DNA of 64,000 nucleotides from Phymatolithon calcareum. Its lineage: Eukaryota > Rhodophyta > Florideophyceae > Hapalidiales. The DNA lies in assembly GCA_977006965.1 (NCBI GenBank), contig OZ345378.1:1364001-1428000 (forward strand). Reading direction: 5' to 3'. The notes beneath the pieces are model-generated. The model searched no databases, had not been told where the DNA came from, and saw nothing but the letters and a program-made list of their open reading frames with translations. Numbering within the stretch: the stretch's first letter is position 1; every line of letters begins with the position of its first letter. A program made the translations under genes and the position numbers. Shown here one piece after another: positions 22,495 through 33,600 of the stretch.

Positions 22495-23550
22495 ATGACC
22501 GCGTTTGTGCCGAGTGGCGGCATGACCGCCGGTGCGCTACAGAGCGGTCTGCGCTCCGTGTGCGGATCCCGTACGCCGCGTCCGAGCAATGCGCCCACAC
22601 GAAGCACCGGGCCCAACATGCGCCTAACCAGCGATAACGAAGTCATTACATTGCAGCGCGAATTGTATGAGCCTAATCCAGGTACCCTTTGCGTTGAGGA
22701 CAAAGATGTGATGTGCACTCTTGTCTGGAAACAAGTTTTCGGTAATGCATATGTCATGGAGTCGGAGCGTGCTGATGCTTATGTCGCCGAATCGATGTAC
22801 CGCGCAGGGCAAATCAACTTGCGCGAATTTGTGCGCGGCGTCGCACTGAGTGACACATACCGCCGCCGCTTTTTCGACTGCTGCACGCCGACGCGCGCGG
22901 TCGAGCTCAATTTCAAGCACCTTCTCGGACGTGCTCCGACCTCCAAGGCAGAGGTTTCTGAGCACGTGCAGCGCATCGCCGAGTGCGGATTTGAAGCTGA
23001 AATCAATTCGTACATTGATTCCGAGGAGTACGAACTTGCCTTTGGCGACGATTACATCCCAGGTAGACGCTTCAAGGGCACTTACCCTACCATTGAGGAG
23101 TTTAATAGCATGTGTGCTATTTACTCTGCGCCGGGCACTACGGATAAGAGTTTGAGCGGACGGGCACGCGCAATGGGTATCTCGAACCCGAACCGTGTGC
23201 TCTCTCTGGACGGTGCTGGCATCGCGAGCAAATACATGTCCAAGCTTGCGCTCAATGGCGTGAGCTCATACGTTGGTATCTCCAGGGGTATTCCGAAGCG
23301 TGCGAATGTGGACTACGGCGAATATGTTGCCCCTGAAGTGATTGTGAACGAGAAGTCGGATCCTGTGACTAGAGTTGAAATCGTACCTGGAAACTACATG
23401 TACATGACAGCGTCGGAGGCGGCTCAGTACACCGTGAACGAAGCAAGCACGTCAAAGATCGCTATTCTTGCGAAAAAGGAGCTTTTGGAGGCCAAGGTGC
23501 AACGAGAGGCGCTGGATGCTCGTATCGTGGCGTTGGAAGCGTGTTTGTAG
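22495..23550 (+). CDS. Phycobilisome linker polypeptide
   Basis: The 351-residue protein has one phycobilisome linker-polypeptide (PBS_linker) domain at about residues 75-190. It includes FVRGVALSDTYRRRF at 112-126, VELNFKHLLGRAP at 136-148 and Ser/Tyr-rich INSYIDSEEYELAFGDDY. Such proteins thread through phycobiliprotein discs in the rods or core of the light-harvesting antenna on the plastid thylakoid. Residues 1-45 are rich in Ser, Thr, Arg and Pro and could be a plastid transit peptide, as expected for a nuclear-coded linker. The region 200-310 is outside the family domain; residues 318-350 form a probable amphipathic helix. One linker domain and no CpcD-like end fits the red-algal rod linkers. 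It is intronless. Which rod or core position it fills cannot be told. Confidence 0.88.
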   Translation: MTAFVPSGGMTAGALQSGLRSVCGSRTPRPSNAPTRSTGPNMRLTSDNEVITLQRELYEPNPGTLCVEDKDVMCTLVWKQVFGNAYVMESERADAYVAESMYRAGQINLREFVRGVALSDTYRRRFFDCCTPTRAVELNFKHLLGRAPTSKAEVSEHVQRIAECGFEAEINSYIDSEEYELAFGDDYIPGRRFKGTYPTIEEFNSMCAIYSAPGTTDKSLSGRARAMGISNPNRVLSLDGAGIASKYMSKLALNGVSSYVGISRGIPKRANVDYGEYVAPEVIVNEKSDPVTRVEIVPGNYMYMTASEAAQYTVNEASTSKIAILAKKELLEAKVQREALDARIVALEACL

Positions 23551-23666
23551 ACGATTTATGCGGGGTAATTGGAAAGTGACAATAGGCTTGGTATGTCTAT
23601 ATTTTCTTGTGCTGACGGTTGAAGGAAGTGGAAGAGATAGCGCTGTCTGCGCTCTAGTCGCGACTA

Positions 23667-23672
23667 AATAAA
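23667..23672 (+). promoter_or_regulatory. Poly(A) signal AATAAA
   Basis: AATAAA lies 117 nt after the linker stop, followed by a T-rich run. Confidence 0.5.
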
Positions 23673-23997
23673 TAGTTTTTTTCAATCCCGCTATATTACT
23701 TGCGCTCCAACAACAAAACATTGCCATGGGCACATGTTTGGCGGTTATAATCTGACGAACAGTCAAGCGACGTTGCTTCTCTCTTTACTTTCTATCTGTA
23801 TCGTACACTAGAGAGCCCTGACTCCTCTCATGCCACGTTCCAAGTTTGAAACGAAGCATGGATTTCATGTTTCATAAAAATGGTAACCTCGGATGCCATC
23901 ATTACTTGCCGACATGCCCACCGAACTGTAGGACAGCAGCCCTGGACCAAACAATTCGACTAGCAATTGACTAAAAACTACCGAACTCCACCACGGC
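23673..23997. other. Convergent intergenic gap
   Basis: Sequence between the 3' ends of the linker gene and the minus-strand GNAT gene. Nothing further was recognised. Confidence 0.5.
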
Positions 23998-24957
23998 TCA
24001 CGGCTGAACGTGGCAGTCGTGGACAGTTTCAGTCCTCTTATCAGAGAAAACATGGCAAAACAGTTTCTCCAGTCCACCCTTAGTCTCTCGTTCAAACGCT
24101 ACAATTTTGTCCATCGACGCAACTACTTCGCCATTCACCCTCGATGCGGCGTCCTCAACCGACTCTCCCCCATATACTACTGCAACCTTCGCTCCACGCA
24201 ATGAATCTCGATGTACTTCCAGCCTATCTCCATGAAGTCTGCTTATTGCAACCGCGAGCATACGCATACCGCCGCGACGCGCAACAGGCAGCGGCAATTG
24301 AGCGAATTGCTTCCCGTTCTCATCAACAACAATAACCTCACCCTTGCAAAGCTTGCTCATCCTGTGCAGCTCTTTTGACATTACTAAGTTGCACCGCTTC
24401 GTACCACATACATCTCCGGGAAGCTTTGCGGGAGCATATCCTTCCGAGCGGTACAATTCCATTGCCGCATGCAGCTCAGTTGCACTCTCCAGTAGCATAT
24501 ATGTAAATCCCGCGAGAGAGGCTCGGTTCTCCAACGCTCGTAGCAACATACCACCCAGACCTCGCCGTCGGAACAAGCGGTCGACGTAAAGCCGCCTCAG
24601 TTCACATGGGCGATCATCGCTGTACACAGATGCAGGGGCAGAAGCATTGTGGAGGGCGCGAAACGCGCCAGTCGCAACTACCGCGCCTGCGGACGAGCAC
24701 ACTACCCAGAATTCGCCCGTAGTGTAGTATGAGGGGATGTTGGCTACATCGACATCGCTGTCCTCTAGGGCGATGGAGAAGCCGTGTTCGATAAGAACGG
24801 CTGAAATAAGCGCGATGACGTGAGGTGCATCACGGACGACGAATGGGCGTACATGTAGGTCCTGATACAGCACAATTGAGGAGTCAAGGGACTTGTCCTT
24901 GACGTCAAGGACTGTCTGAGGATGCATTGCCGACGAAGACCTCTCGATAACGTCCAA
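23998..24957 (-). CDS. GNAT-family N-acetyltransferase
   Basis: The 319-residue protein has a GNAT domain at about residues 35-200. It contains ELRRLYVDRLFRRRGLG, an R-R-x-G-x-G acetyl-CoA loop at the expected place after a beta strand, then MLLRALENRA and finally AAMELYRSEGYAP, the conserved motif B ending. The C-terminal about 115 residues are not recognised and may be an accessory domain. The substrate is unknown. A second in-frame Met at residue 11 could be the real start. It is not closely similar to the tandem-GNAT protein at 2522. It converges on the linker gene. Confidence 0.8.
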   Translation of the reverse strand: MDVIERSSSAMHPQTVLDVKDKSLDSSIVLYQDLHVRPFVVRDAPHVIALISAVLIEHGFSIALEDSDVDVANIPSYYTTGEFWVVCSSAGAVVATGAFRALHNASAPASVYSDDRPCELRRLYVDRLFRRRGLGGMLLRALENRASLAGFTYMLLESATELHAAMELYRSEGYAPAKLPGDVCGTKRCNLVMSKELHRMSKLCKGEVIVVDENGKQFAQLPLPVARRGGMRMLAVAISRLHGDRLEVHRDSLRGAKVAVVYGGESVEDAASRVNGEVVASMDKIVAFERETKGGLEKLFCHVFSDKRTETVHDCHVQP

Positions 24958-26078
24958 AAGCTGTGAGATGAAGACGTGACGGAGATTGGGATCACGCTCG
25001 ATAGATCAAGTCTTTGGAATGGCTCCCACCAGCAAGGCATGGACGATGCATCATGATGTACTGTATACACAAGCTTCCACAAATCCACGCGTGGCACAAA
25101 AAGTAATTTACACCTCTACTGTACAGTATTCGTATTTATCGTAAAAACAAATCTGCTGCTTTGATCAGCATGATCGTGCGGTTTCATACAGTGCTATATG
25201 AGACAATAGAGGCGGTTCTCATGCGTGTTTTCCGTGCAACCCATCTGCTCCCCACAGAAAGTGTGGCCACACACCGCGGCCATCTATTGGCAAAAATTTT
25301 CTAATCAAGAGCCAATTTGCCACTAGCTGAGCTCCGCTCAGTTTCTACTCTTTTTTTCAGGTTGGAAAAGCATTTGGAAGCAATTTTGTTCCAAATTGCT
25401 AGCTTTTAGCAAAAAACGGGTCGTTTTCGGGCCGGACCTATTCTGACATCGGACCGCACTCATATCTGCCGTTCCCCAATCAAAAGCGTTCTCATGCGTA
25501 GAAACTACAATCAAAAACCACGTTGCGAAGCTCTATTGGCGTGCGGTCCGAGCGATGCAGCATACCTTGCTGTTGCGTAGGATATCCATACAGTATGGAT
25601 AGGCGCCTCACAAAAATACATGCATGTATTCATATTCATTTTTGCGCCGGCCATTCGGAACATGACGGATGAAGGGGGAGTGCACTGTAATGTGACGAAT
25701 CAGCGGTCCTCATACAGTCCTGGATACGCGCCGTGCCTCTATGCGGCTCACCACGCTGGACAAGTTCTAACACACGAACCACGCATGTTCGGACTGACTA
25801 ACGCATTGCGACTTGGCTGCTTGGAACTTTCCCGCTGCTGCGTCACCCTGCTGGCTTTCACAGACTGATACAATTGTGCCATCCCATCTCATCCCATTCT
25901 TCTACAAATCCTTCTCCATCCCAGTGCTGCTACATCTTTCATCTCCCTGTCGCCGCAACGTTTGCCGTTATACTGAATCTCGTCGTTCCGCGCCAGCGTT
26001 ACTCTAAGTCTAGCCCCAGACTCCGTTTTTGAATACGAATTTCTGTCAATATAGCTGTACTGCGGTCTTCAACATACA
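24958..26078. promoter_or_regulatory. Divergent intergenic region
   Basis: About 1.1 kb between two divergent genes. There is no protein-like frame. It holds a small palindrome tatccatac-a-gtatggata near 25588-25606. The promoters of both neighbours should lie here. Confidence 0.4.
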
Positions 26079-28418
26079 ATGGACACACAAGCTGCCCGCC
26101 CTGCGACACGGCGTCCTGGTCGCCCAGCGACTTATGTCTTCGATAAGCCGGATTCCCAGCTTTCCGAGTCAGAAAGAAAGCTCAAGTCGTCTATCGAAAA
26201 GCGTCGTCTGCGTCAAAACCGTTCTTATCATCGCCGAAAGGCACTTCGCGCAGCACAGGAGCACGGTGAAGCGTCGACTACTAAAGACGATGCAAAAACT
26301 CTGGACAAAAAGCGGTCAGAAGGTCTCGCAGAAGTACCGTCACTTGATCCTGCCTCACAAGCCCGACACCAGCTGCATCAACTTCACCAGCAACATCTGC
26401 AGCAACAACAGCACACCTATGGTATGCCCTTATCGACGACAAATACGGCCAATTCGCATGCTTTCACTTCTCGAAGTCTTGGTATTCTTGGTGCGAACAA
26501 TGGACTCAATGAGTTTGTACTAAACAATGGCTCGACCGACCATCTTGGCCTCAACACAGCGTCCGCCACCAGCGTGGCGCACGGCGTTAGTGCCGTTACC
26601 GGCGTCAGCGGGGCGACACAAGTATGCGGAAGCCAGGAAAAGACCGATGCAGAATTGGACGCGGCGTCGCTGGCCGCACGTTGGGGACTTCCCCCACCGG
26701 CGGCAGCCCCTCTTGACAAAATGATGACACTTACCGGAACCATTCCGCCGAGCGTTCACGCGGATCCTCTGGGATTTGCTATTGTGCCTGAAGGGGAGCA
26801 GGAGCAGGAACAGGAGGAGGATGATGGCACGGATGCATTAGTGCAAAACGCTTTGGCAGCAGCCCATCAGACGGCACAGGGAGCCGCATTGGTTCCTAGT
26901 ATGGGCGATTTGCGAAGTGATATGGATCAACAGCGTGATTTACTTCGAATGGCAGGAATCAAAGATATCGTATTTGATACCCTGAGAACTCAATTCATGG
27001 GCATGCCGCAAGCGATACAGGACGCATTGCGACATTTTGTTGTCTTTCCGGAAACATTTGACCTGCGTGCCGCAAGCCATATTTCCGGTATTGACTCAGG
27101 TCAGCTCATTGCTGTGGACGCCATGCTTCAGCATATGGTTGGGGCAAATTTCGTCATGCCGATCAAGGGACGTTATCAACTGAACCAAACGGTGAAATCA
27201 TTCCTGTTGGAAGATGCCGCAGTTGTGGCTATTGATCGTGGTGATTCGTACCAGACCGCCATGTCCCGATTCCGATCTTATTATCGCGAGCAATTGGAAA
27301 GATTTCAAGATGAAAATATTCACAAGATCGGATGGCGGCGGGAACAAGCCATGGCGTTTTATGATTCGGAGAGAGGAAATATGCAATTCGCAGAATTCCT
27401 CAGTCAACGAAATTCACGAATGATGTTACGCGACTTTCTATCTGCAGGAATTACGGTTATGCGATATTGTGTTCGGGCTGTGGAACGTGAGCAAATATTG
27501 CTCAAAGCTCTGAATGAGGATGAGGTGAGTTCAGAAACAATGTTCCTGAAAAGTGAACAGAATGTTTTACTTCCCGGTAGTGATTCCGAAAGCGAACGTC
27601 TACGATCGCGTGACATGGCAAATAAGGCTCGACTGCAATTGGCGCTCAGTGAAGCGTATTTTGACCAACTCAAGATCCCACAGGCGGAGGCTGCCCTCAT
27701 GCGAGCACTCAGTCTTATGGGCGGTGGTGACGGTAGTGGCGTGCCAGCACCGGCCGCGGCGGCTGGCGCTGGTGGTCGTGTGAACAATACTGGAAGTATC
27801 GTCGACTCTGTACTTGTTCTGTTATTGTTGAGTAATGTACGCATGGCATCAAACCGTGTTAAGGACGCGCGTACATTATGTGTCAAGGCGTTACGCATCC
27901 TTTCGGCAGCAGGAATGGGACGATCTACATTTGGTATCAATGCAATGGCAAATCTCGTTGCCATATATTTGGAGGAACGGCATCTGGATAAAGCCAGTAT
28001 TGTGGCCACAAGACTTGTGGATACACTGAATAATATGGGATATACCGGCATGCCGATTTTCGCGGATGCACTTGGTGTGTGTGGAATGGTTGCTATGGCG
28101 CAGGGAAGATACCGCGATGCAGAACAACAATTTGGATCGGCGGTGGAAATTGTGCGAAAATGGGGCGCGAAAGAATGGGATGCAAGACCTGTACAGCATT
28201 GTTTAGATCTGGATATTTGGCTGTTGGAAAGTCTCGCCACGGCTATTGCGAAGCAGGGAAGAACGGAAGAGGCTTCAACGTTGGAGAAGACTGCAATGGA
28301 CATGAGAAAGGAACGAGGGCTTGCGAGTAATGAGCATGATACGGACTTCTTTCCTCTTGATGACGCGTTGGAACCTATTGCTAAGAGTTTGAGAGCAGCA
28401 CCAAGACATCTTTATTGA
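26079..28418 (+). CDS. AT-hook-like / STAND-type winged-helix / helical-repeat protein
   Basis: The 779-residue product has an unusual order. Residues 11-19 (RRPGRPATY) form an AT-hook-like motif. Residues 32-60 are a strongly basic helix. Residues 97-112 are His/Gln-rich and about 240-249 acidic. About 300-382 resembles the winged helix that follows the NB-ARC/NACHT ATPase in STAND proteins: FPETFDLRAAS, a short spacer, then GRYQLNQTVKSFL. Next comes the usual STAND junction (FRSYYREQLERF, with an acidic ERGNMQFAEFL), then helical TPR-like repeats from about 500 to 760. The ATPase itself is absent: no P-loop is seen. A nuclear, DNA-linked scaffold or regulator is inference. It is intronless, with AATAAA downstream. 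It is odd enough for a domain search. Confidence 0.7.
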   Translation: MDTQAARPATRRPGRPATYVFDKPDSQLSESERKLKSSIEKRRLRQNRSYHRRKALRAAQEHGEASTTKDDAKTLDKKRSEGLAEVPSLDPASQARHQLHQLHQQHLQQQQHTYGMPLSTTNTANSHAFTSRSLGILGANNGLNEFVLNNGSTDHLGLNTASATSVAHGVSAVTGVSGATQVCGSQEKTDAELDAASLAARWGLPPPAAAPLDKMMTLTGTIPPSVHADPLGFAIVPEGEQEQEQEEDDGTDALVQNALAAAHQTAQGAALVPSMGDLRSDMDQQRDLLRMAGIKDIVFDTLRTQFMGMPQAIQDALRHFVVFPETFDLRAASHISGIDSGQLIAVDAMLQHMVGANFVMPIKGRYQLNQTVKSFLLEDAAVVAIDRGDSYQTAMSRFRSYYREQLERFQDENIHKIGWRREQAMAFYDSERGNMQFAEFLSQRNSRMMLRDFLSAGITVMRYCVRAVEREQILLKALNEDEVSSETMFLKSEQNVLLPGSDSESERLRSRDMANKARLQLALSEAYFDQLKIPQAEAALMRALSLMGGGDGSGVPAPAAAAGAGGRVNNTGSIVDSVLVLLLLSNVRMASNRVKDARTLCVKALRILSAAGMGRSTFGINAMANLVAIYLEERHLDKASIVATRLVDTLNNMGYTGMPIFADALGVCGMVAMAQGRYRDAEQQFGSAVEIVRKWGAKEWDARPVQHCLDLDIWLLESLATAIAKQGRTEEASTLEKTAMDMRKERGLASNEHDTDFFPLDDALEPIAKSLRAAPRHLY

Positions 28419-28486
28419 GGCATATGTTCCTCCCTTTGTAAATACGTGCCGTGTACAAAGCATGACGATGGATGTAATGTTTTGGA

Positions 28487-28492
28487 AATAAA
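28487..28492 (+). promoter_or_regulatory. Poly(A) signal AATAAA
   Basis: AATAAA lies 68 nt after the stop of the AT-hook-like/STAND-type gene. Confidence 0.5.
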
Positions 28493-28560
28493 GTTGAAAC
28501 TGGCAGTCGTCAGGGATGACCAAAAGTCAAGGACGTGCCCACGTCTCATGTCGTCTGGAA

Positions 28561-29317
28561 TCAAGCGGTCCCGTTGATCGTAATGACAAGGCTTCTTGGT
28601 CCACCAAATTGGCGATGTTCAAGAAGCCAAATTCCTTGCCAAGTGCCAAACGCCAGCCGGCCGTCGGTTATTGGTATGGACAAGGATGTGCTGGTCAAGG
28701 CAGACTTAACGTGGCTGGACATATCGTCAGGCCCTTCCTCCGTATGTCTAATATTGGGACATCCGGGCTCTCCTCCGTCTGGAACTATATTCTTAAGGTG
28801 CAAGAACATGTCGTGGAGAACGTCGCTCTGCATCACGAAACAAAAATGGAGGAACGTAGGTCAGCGTCGGAGAAAACTACAAGAGATGAAATTTACACTG
28901 CAAATCGCAATGGACACTTACGTCCGCATTTTCAGAGATAGTTCTGCGTCAATCATTCAATCCGTCATATAAAAGGTCTGTTAGCTTCAGGAAAATGTTG
29001 CGAGAGAGTCGTGAAGAATGGCACAAGCACGTACAAACTCTGGATTTTCGAAGTTGACGTTTCGACGGAGACAGAATTTCGCGAACGAACGGTCAGAGAC
29101 AAACGTCGACAACAGAAATAAGACGACCATTCAAGCAATTGCCACGTACGGCTGAAGTGTGCTTGATGAAGACATGGCAAAGTCCAATCTTCACCTGAGC
29201 AAGTTCATCTTTTAGGTGACCGAGGACTTCAGACGTAACAAGATGGCAGCCCCTTGGTCGCGTTCTCAACGTGATTTGCTTCTGAAGCCACACGGGAGCT
29301 TTCGATACTGTACTCAT
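28561..29317 (-). CDS. UPF0047 / YjbQ family protein, three exons
   Basis: Three separate minus-strand pieces rebuild one conserved protein. Exon 1, 29150-29317, has ITLRTRPRGCHLVTSE and GLCHVFIKHTSA. Exon 2, 28922-28943, is only 22 nt and reads TISENAD. Exon 3, 28561-28827, has HTEEGPDDM, SLSIPITDGRLAFGTWQG and EHR. These are the UPF0047 signature blocks (the HTSA and GTWQG residues surround the active-site pocket); some members show weak thiamine-phosphate synthase activity. Intron 2 (94 nt, gtaagt to gcag) keeps the frame. Intron 1 (206 nt, gtacgt to gcag) does not: exon 2 carries one extra base, and no other GT-AG pair repairs it. Either the gene is broken there or the junction is unusual. 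The start at 29317 fits the family length. Confidence 0.75.
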
Positions 29318-30609
29318 CTTCTGAGATGTTCTTTTGCCTTGACTCTGCGCGCGAAGGGAGTGAAAACGTTAGCCACTGTTCTTTCGTTGGTGTAGCTGCA
29401 TCATACCGAGAACAACACTGGCAAAAAGTAACCAAAAATACAACGATTTTTCTGTGATCTCTCTGCAGTTTGGCCCCCCGACATGCCCTTCAGTCGTCTT
29501 CCACAAATGATTCGTGTGTCTTCATGATCAGGGAGAGCATTCAAATTCGCACGTTAGTTTCTGGAGCTGCCCCCATCGTAAGGCAAACTGGACCAGTCGA
29601 TCAATTATCGATCGAAAGCCGGGTTGCCCAAAACTGTTGCCGCTATGGTGAAAAATACAGAACGTTGCAATGTTCTGGAATTCCAGAATGCTGCAAAGTT
29701 CTGCGATTAATCTCGTTTTATTCTCTAAAAAGAATTTCTCCAGAGAAACCTTACATAACGATTAGACGGTGGCAGGTGACATAACAGCTTTGTGCATCAG
29801 GAGATAGTATCACACTGCTGTCTTGTACATAGTGCAGACAGAGAGAGTTCAAGAAGGGGTGCAACCTTTACAGGGTGAGATCATTAGAGATCGATGATGC
29901 GTCGGAAATTAAGGTCACATCTTTTCTAAGCAGGAATCCTGATGCCAAGTCAAATAATGGGCATGTTGGCATTTTTGGACAGACAAGCGGTGTCCAACCA
30001 GTGATAGATAGATTTTCCTTGCAGTCTGCGACCATGAAAAATGAGTGATTTCAGTCGACCCCAGTGTCGTACTTGAAATCTACAGTATCAGACTGATGCA
30101 TGAAGTCCTATCCCATTCATGCTCTCAAAATTGCTTTCCGAACAGTCTCGAGAGACCGAATGCGCTGTTCCATTTAGCTCAATTTTATATTTAAAAAGGA
30201 GACGCCACGCCAACTTGGCGTGCAAGAAACTCCCTTCCGTCTGGGAAAAAGTCAAATGGTGCGCGATCATCGGCGGTCTTGAGATTGCGAACTATCATAC
30301 GTGGAATCATAGATTTCTCAAATTTTTTCGTCTCATCATCGTCACGGAGCAACTGTAGGAAAAGTCTACCGTGTACCAGAAACAAAGCCTTCAACACCCC
30401 TTATTCCTCTCCCTGGCGAGAACCCGCTCTCACCTGCCACGAGAAACCCTTCGAAGCCTGAGCTTCTATTGCGGCAGTGGTGTGCCACAGGGGATTGTCT
30501 TTCCCTTGTTTTTTGTAAACTACATTCTTCGGTTTCATCTGTTCACCGCGTTGTCCACGTGCAGTGCGTCCGACGAGGGAGGGGATAACCCTCTCATTCC
30601 CCCTTCGTC
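29318..30609. promoter_or_regulatory. Divergent region upstream of Dicer
   Basis: About 1.3 kb between the UPF0047 start and the Dicer start. No protein-like frame was seen. The last about 200 nt, pyrimidine-rich just before the ATG, is the likely Dicer 5' UTR. Confidence 0.4.
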
Positions 30610-33600
30610 ATGAGCACTGCGATTGAAAAACCTCGTGGCTACCAGCAGGAAATCCTCGAGCACGCGAAGAAGAATAACGTCATCGCGTTCCTTGAGACTG
30701 GATCCGGTAAAACTCTCGTCTCAGCCTTGCTGGTTCAACACGTTCTCGAGAACCGCACGTCAGAGGGACGTATTGCAGTCTTCATCGTTGATAAGGTTGC
30801 CCTCGTTCATCAACAGGCGGAATACATGCGCGATATTTGCGATTATAATGTCGGCACGTATTATGGCGACATGGGTCTGGACGACTGGTCTGGAGAGCGT
30901 TGGCTTGAAGAGTTTTCACAAAAAAGAATTCTCGTTTTGACCGCACAGATTTTCTTGAATGCTCTTTGTCATGGACTTATCCAAATGAAATGCGTCGCAC
31001 TTCTGGTCTTTGATGAAGTCCATCATGCCACCAGACAGCACCCTTTTCGAAGGATCATGGTCGACTTCTATCACACGCTCGACAATCATGCCGTTCGCCC
31101 TCGCGTTTTTGGCATGACTGCATCCCCCGTCAAGGTCAAAGCAGGTACTAGAAGCGTCCAGGATTGCGGCGAAGCTATTGCTATGCTCGAGGTAACCATG
31201 GATGCAAAAATTGTTGGTGTTTCTGATGATGCTCAGTTAGAACTCGATGCATTAGTCCCAACCGCAGCCGAGTTCGTCGCTGAGTATACCGCAGCCGAAG
31301 AAGAGGACTACGACCAGGTGCAGAAGGAGGATGACCTCGCCGTCAACAGCGGCCTCGATGCACTCGTTCCTTCTCTCACGCATCGAGGAACGGTTGCTGA
31401 CCGTGCAAAGTTTAAAGGCACAATCAAAAAGAGCAAGGCGTTACTGGCAAAGGGCTCTGCTTCCGACATGAATGTTCTTCTGCGTAAAGTTCATTTTGCG
31501 CTTGGTAAACATGTTGCCATGTATCTTTCGCAAGAGCTTGCGACAACTTCCCCCATCGCCAAGTACCGTGACTTCCGTGCTCGTCAACATCTTATGGAAG
31601 GCCCAATAATTTCAGACCGCGTCAAAGTTCTGCTTGACCTCTTGGTCGATGAGAGGAAGCGTTGGGGCCGAGAGAATGTAGGAAGCGAAGATTCATTTCG
31701 CTGCATCGTTTTTGTCCATCAACGTTTGTTTGCTTTTGCCGTTTCTTGGGTCATCAACAGTATTTTAGGCGAACTCAAGACCAAGTGCTTCGAGTCCCGA
31801 GCCGTTGTTGGTTGTCACGCGAAATCCTCACACCTGCGCATGTCGCAAACTCAGCAAAATGAAGTGTTAAACGATTTTCGACGCGGTGTGTTCGGCGTTC
31901 TTGTCGCTACCAACGTTGTGGAGGAAGGTCTTGACATTCCAGCCTGCAGTCTTGTAATCGCCTTTGATGCCGTGCAATCTGCAAAAGCATATATTCAAGC
32001 TCGAGGAAGGGCGCGTAGTCCAGGGTCACATTATGTTGCTCTCATTCCACGAAATAGTGCTTTACACGCAGACTACATGGCGAAAGCTTACCATGGATCT
32101 GTGCTTATGAAGGAAACCGTGCGTGCTCTAAATGCACCTTCGGAAAAAATGGAAAAGTGGCGAGCGGACCTAGTGTTGGAAGCACAGAGGTCTTTGGATG
32201 ATACTTCTGAAGTGGTATTAGTTTCTAAATCCACTCCGGCGCGAGTTCTACCAGCTGCTGCTTTAACTCTTCTCAACAGATACTGTTGGGGGCTTGTGGA
32301 TTGTCGTCCAAGACTTGATCCACAATACGTGACGAAGAAATGTGACAAGGGTCATATTTGCACGGTCGTGCTCCCGGAACAATCGCCAGTTCACAAAGCA
32401 GATTCCGGGACGTATCAAACTTCGGGAGTGCTTGCCAAGCGCATAGCTGCCCTGAACGCTTACAGAAAGTTGTACGAAGCTGGCGAGGTTGATGAATACT
32501 TGCTGCCAAAGCTTCGCGTTGCGAAAAAACCACCGGGTGAGCCAAGGCGGTACCGCGGTACGAAAGGTCCGAAAATTCCGCAGAGGGTAAGACATTGCGA
32601 TGTGAGTCACCCACCACCCTTGCAACGTGCGCGTATCTCAAAGGACGAAAATGATGTGCCGACTCAAAAGCAAACCCCTCAACCGGAAGAGAAGCTGATG
32701 CACTTGTATGTGGTGCATCGACAGCGTTACCCTCCGATTTTGGCAAAGCCGGATATGTGGAAAGGAGGATCACAGTATGGTGTGATTCTCGAGTACAAAG
32801 TGGGAGAGGATGATTTGACGGCTCTTCTCTGTCCAACTGGTGGACCTCTTCTCAGGCTAGAGTACGTTGGAGAAATCGGTTGGACAGAGGAGAAAGAGCG
32901 CCTCATTCGCAAGTTCATGCATATCACAGAAGGCTGTGTGAGAGGGCATTTTCCTCAATGGCTCTCTAAACTTGAAGACATTAATGAAACTGACGACGAG
33001 ACTGACGACGATCCCTCACGGATGTCAGTCGAAAATATGGATGACGCCGGAAACTTTGGCACAATGTCAGACCCCGGCAAAGAGAAGAATTTGGCGTTGG
33101 AATCCGGATCGTCCGGCGACCTTGATGATACGAAAACTGCCGCCACGGGGGAGGAAATGACGGACGAAGAGAAGATGAGGATGAAGTTCTTAAAACGTCA
33201 AAGGCAAAAGATTTCTCAAGAGCATCAGCGAAAGGACGAGACCCCTGGGTTTTTCTTCGCTCCGCTCTTGGAAGAAAACATTCCTGTTGACGCGTCGGGG
33301 AGGATAAACCCGATTGATTGGAAGGCGGTATACCCCTTGGCCGATTACGCGATTACTGGGGAACCGTCTGAATCATCAACATCAAATTGGTCGTACTCCT
33401 TCGTCGTTTCGAATCATGAAAAGAATGACCGGGTTTATTTTGTTGGCAAAGTTCTTTCGGGTGTTACTATGAAGTCCAAACCCAACGGACTGGTCAGCCA
33501 AAGGTTCCATAGTATTGGAGAATATTATCTGAGGAGGCATGAAGTTGATCTTACCCATGAAACTGAGGACCTTCTCGAAGGGTTTAGTGTGACGGAGTTT

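Noticed and set aside
27404-28303. 299-codon open frame antisense to the AT-hook-like/STAND-type gene
   Set aside because: A shadow of the strong sense frame; Ser/Arg-rich with no domain.
32273-32836. 187-codon antisense frame within Dicer
   Set aside because: Shadow of the Dicer coding sequence.
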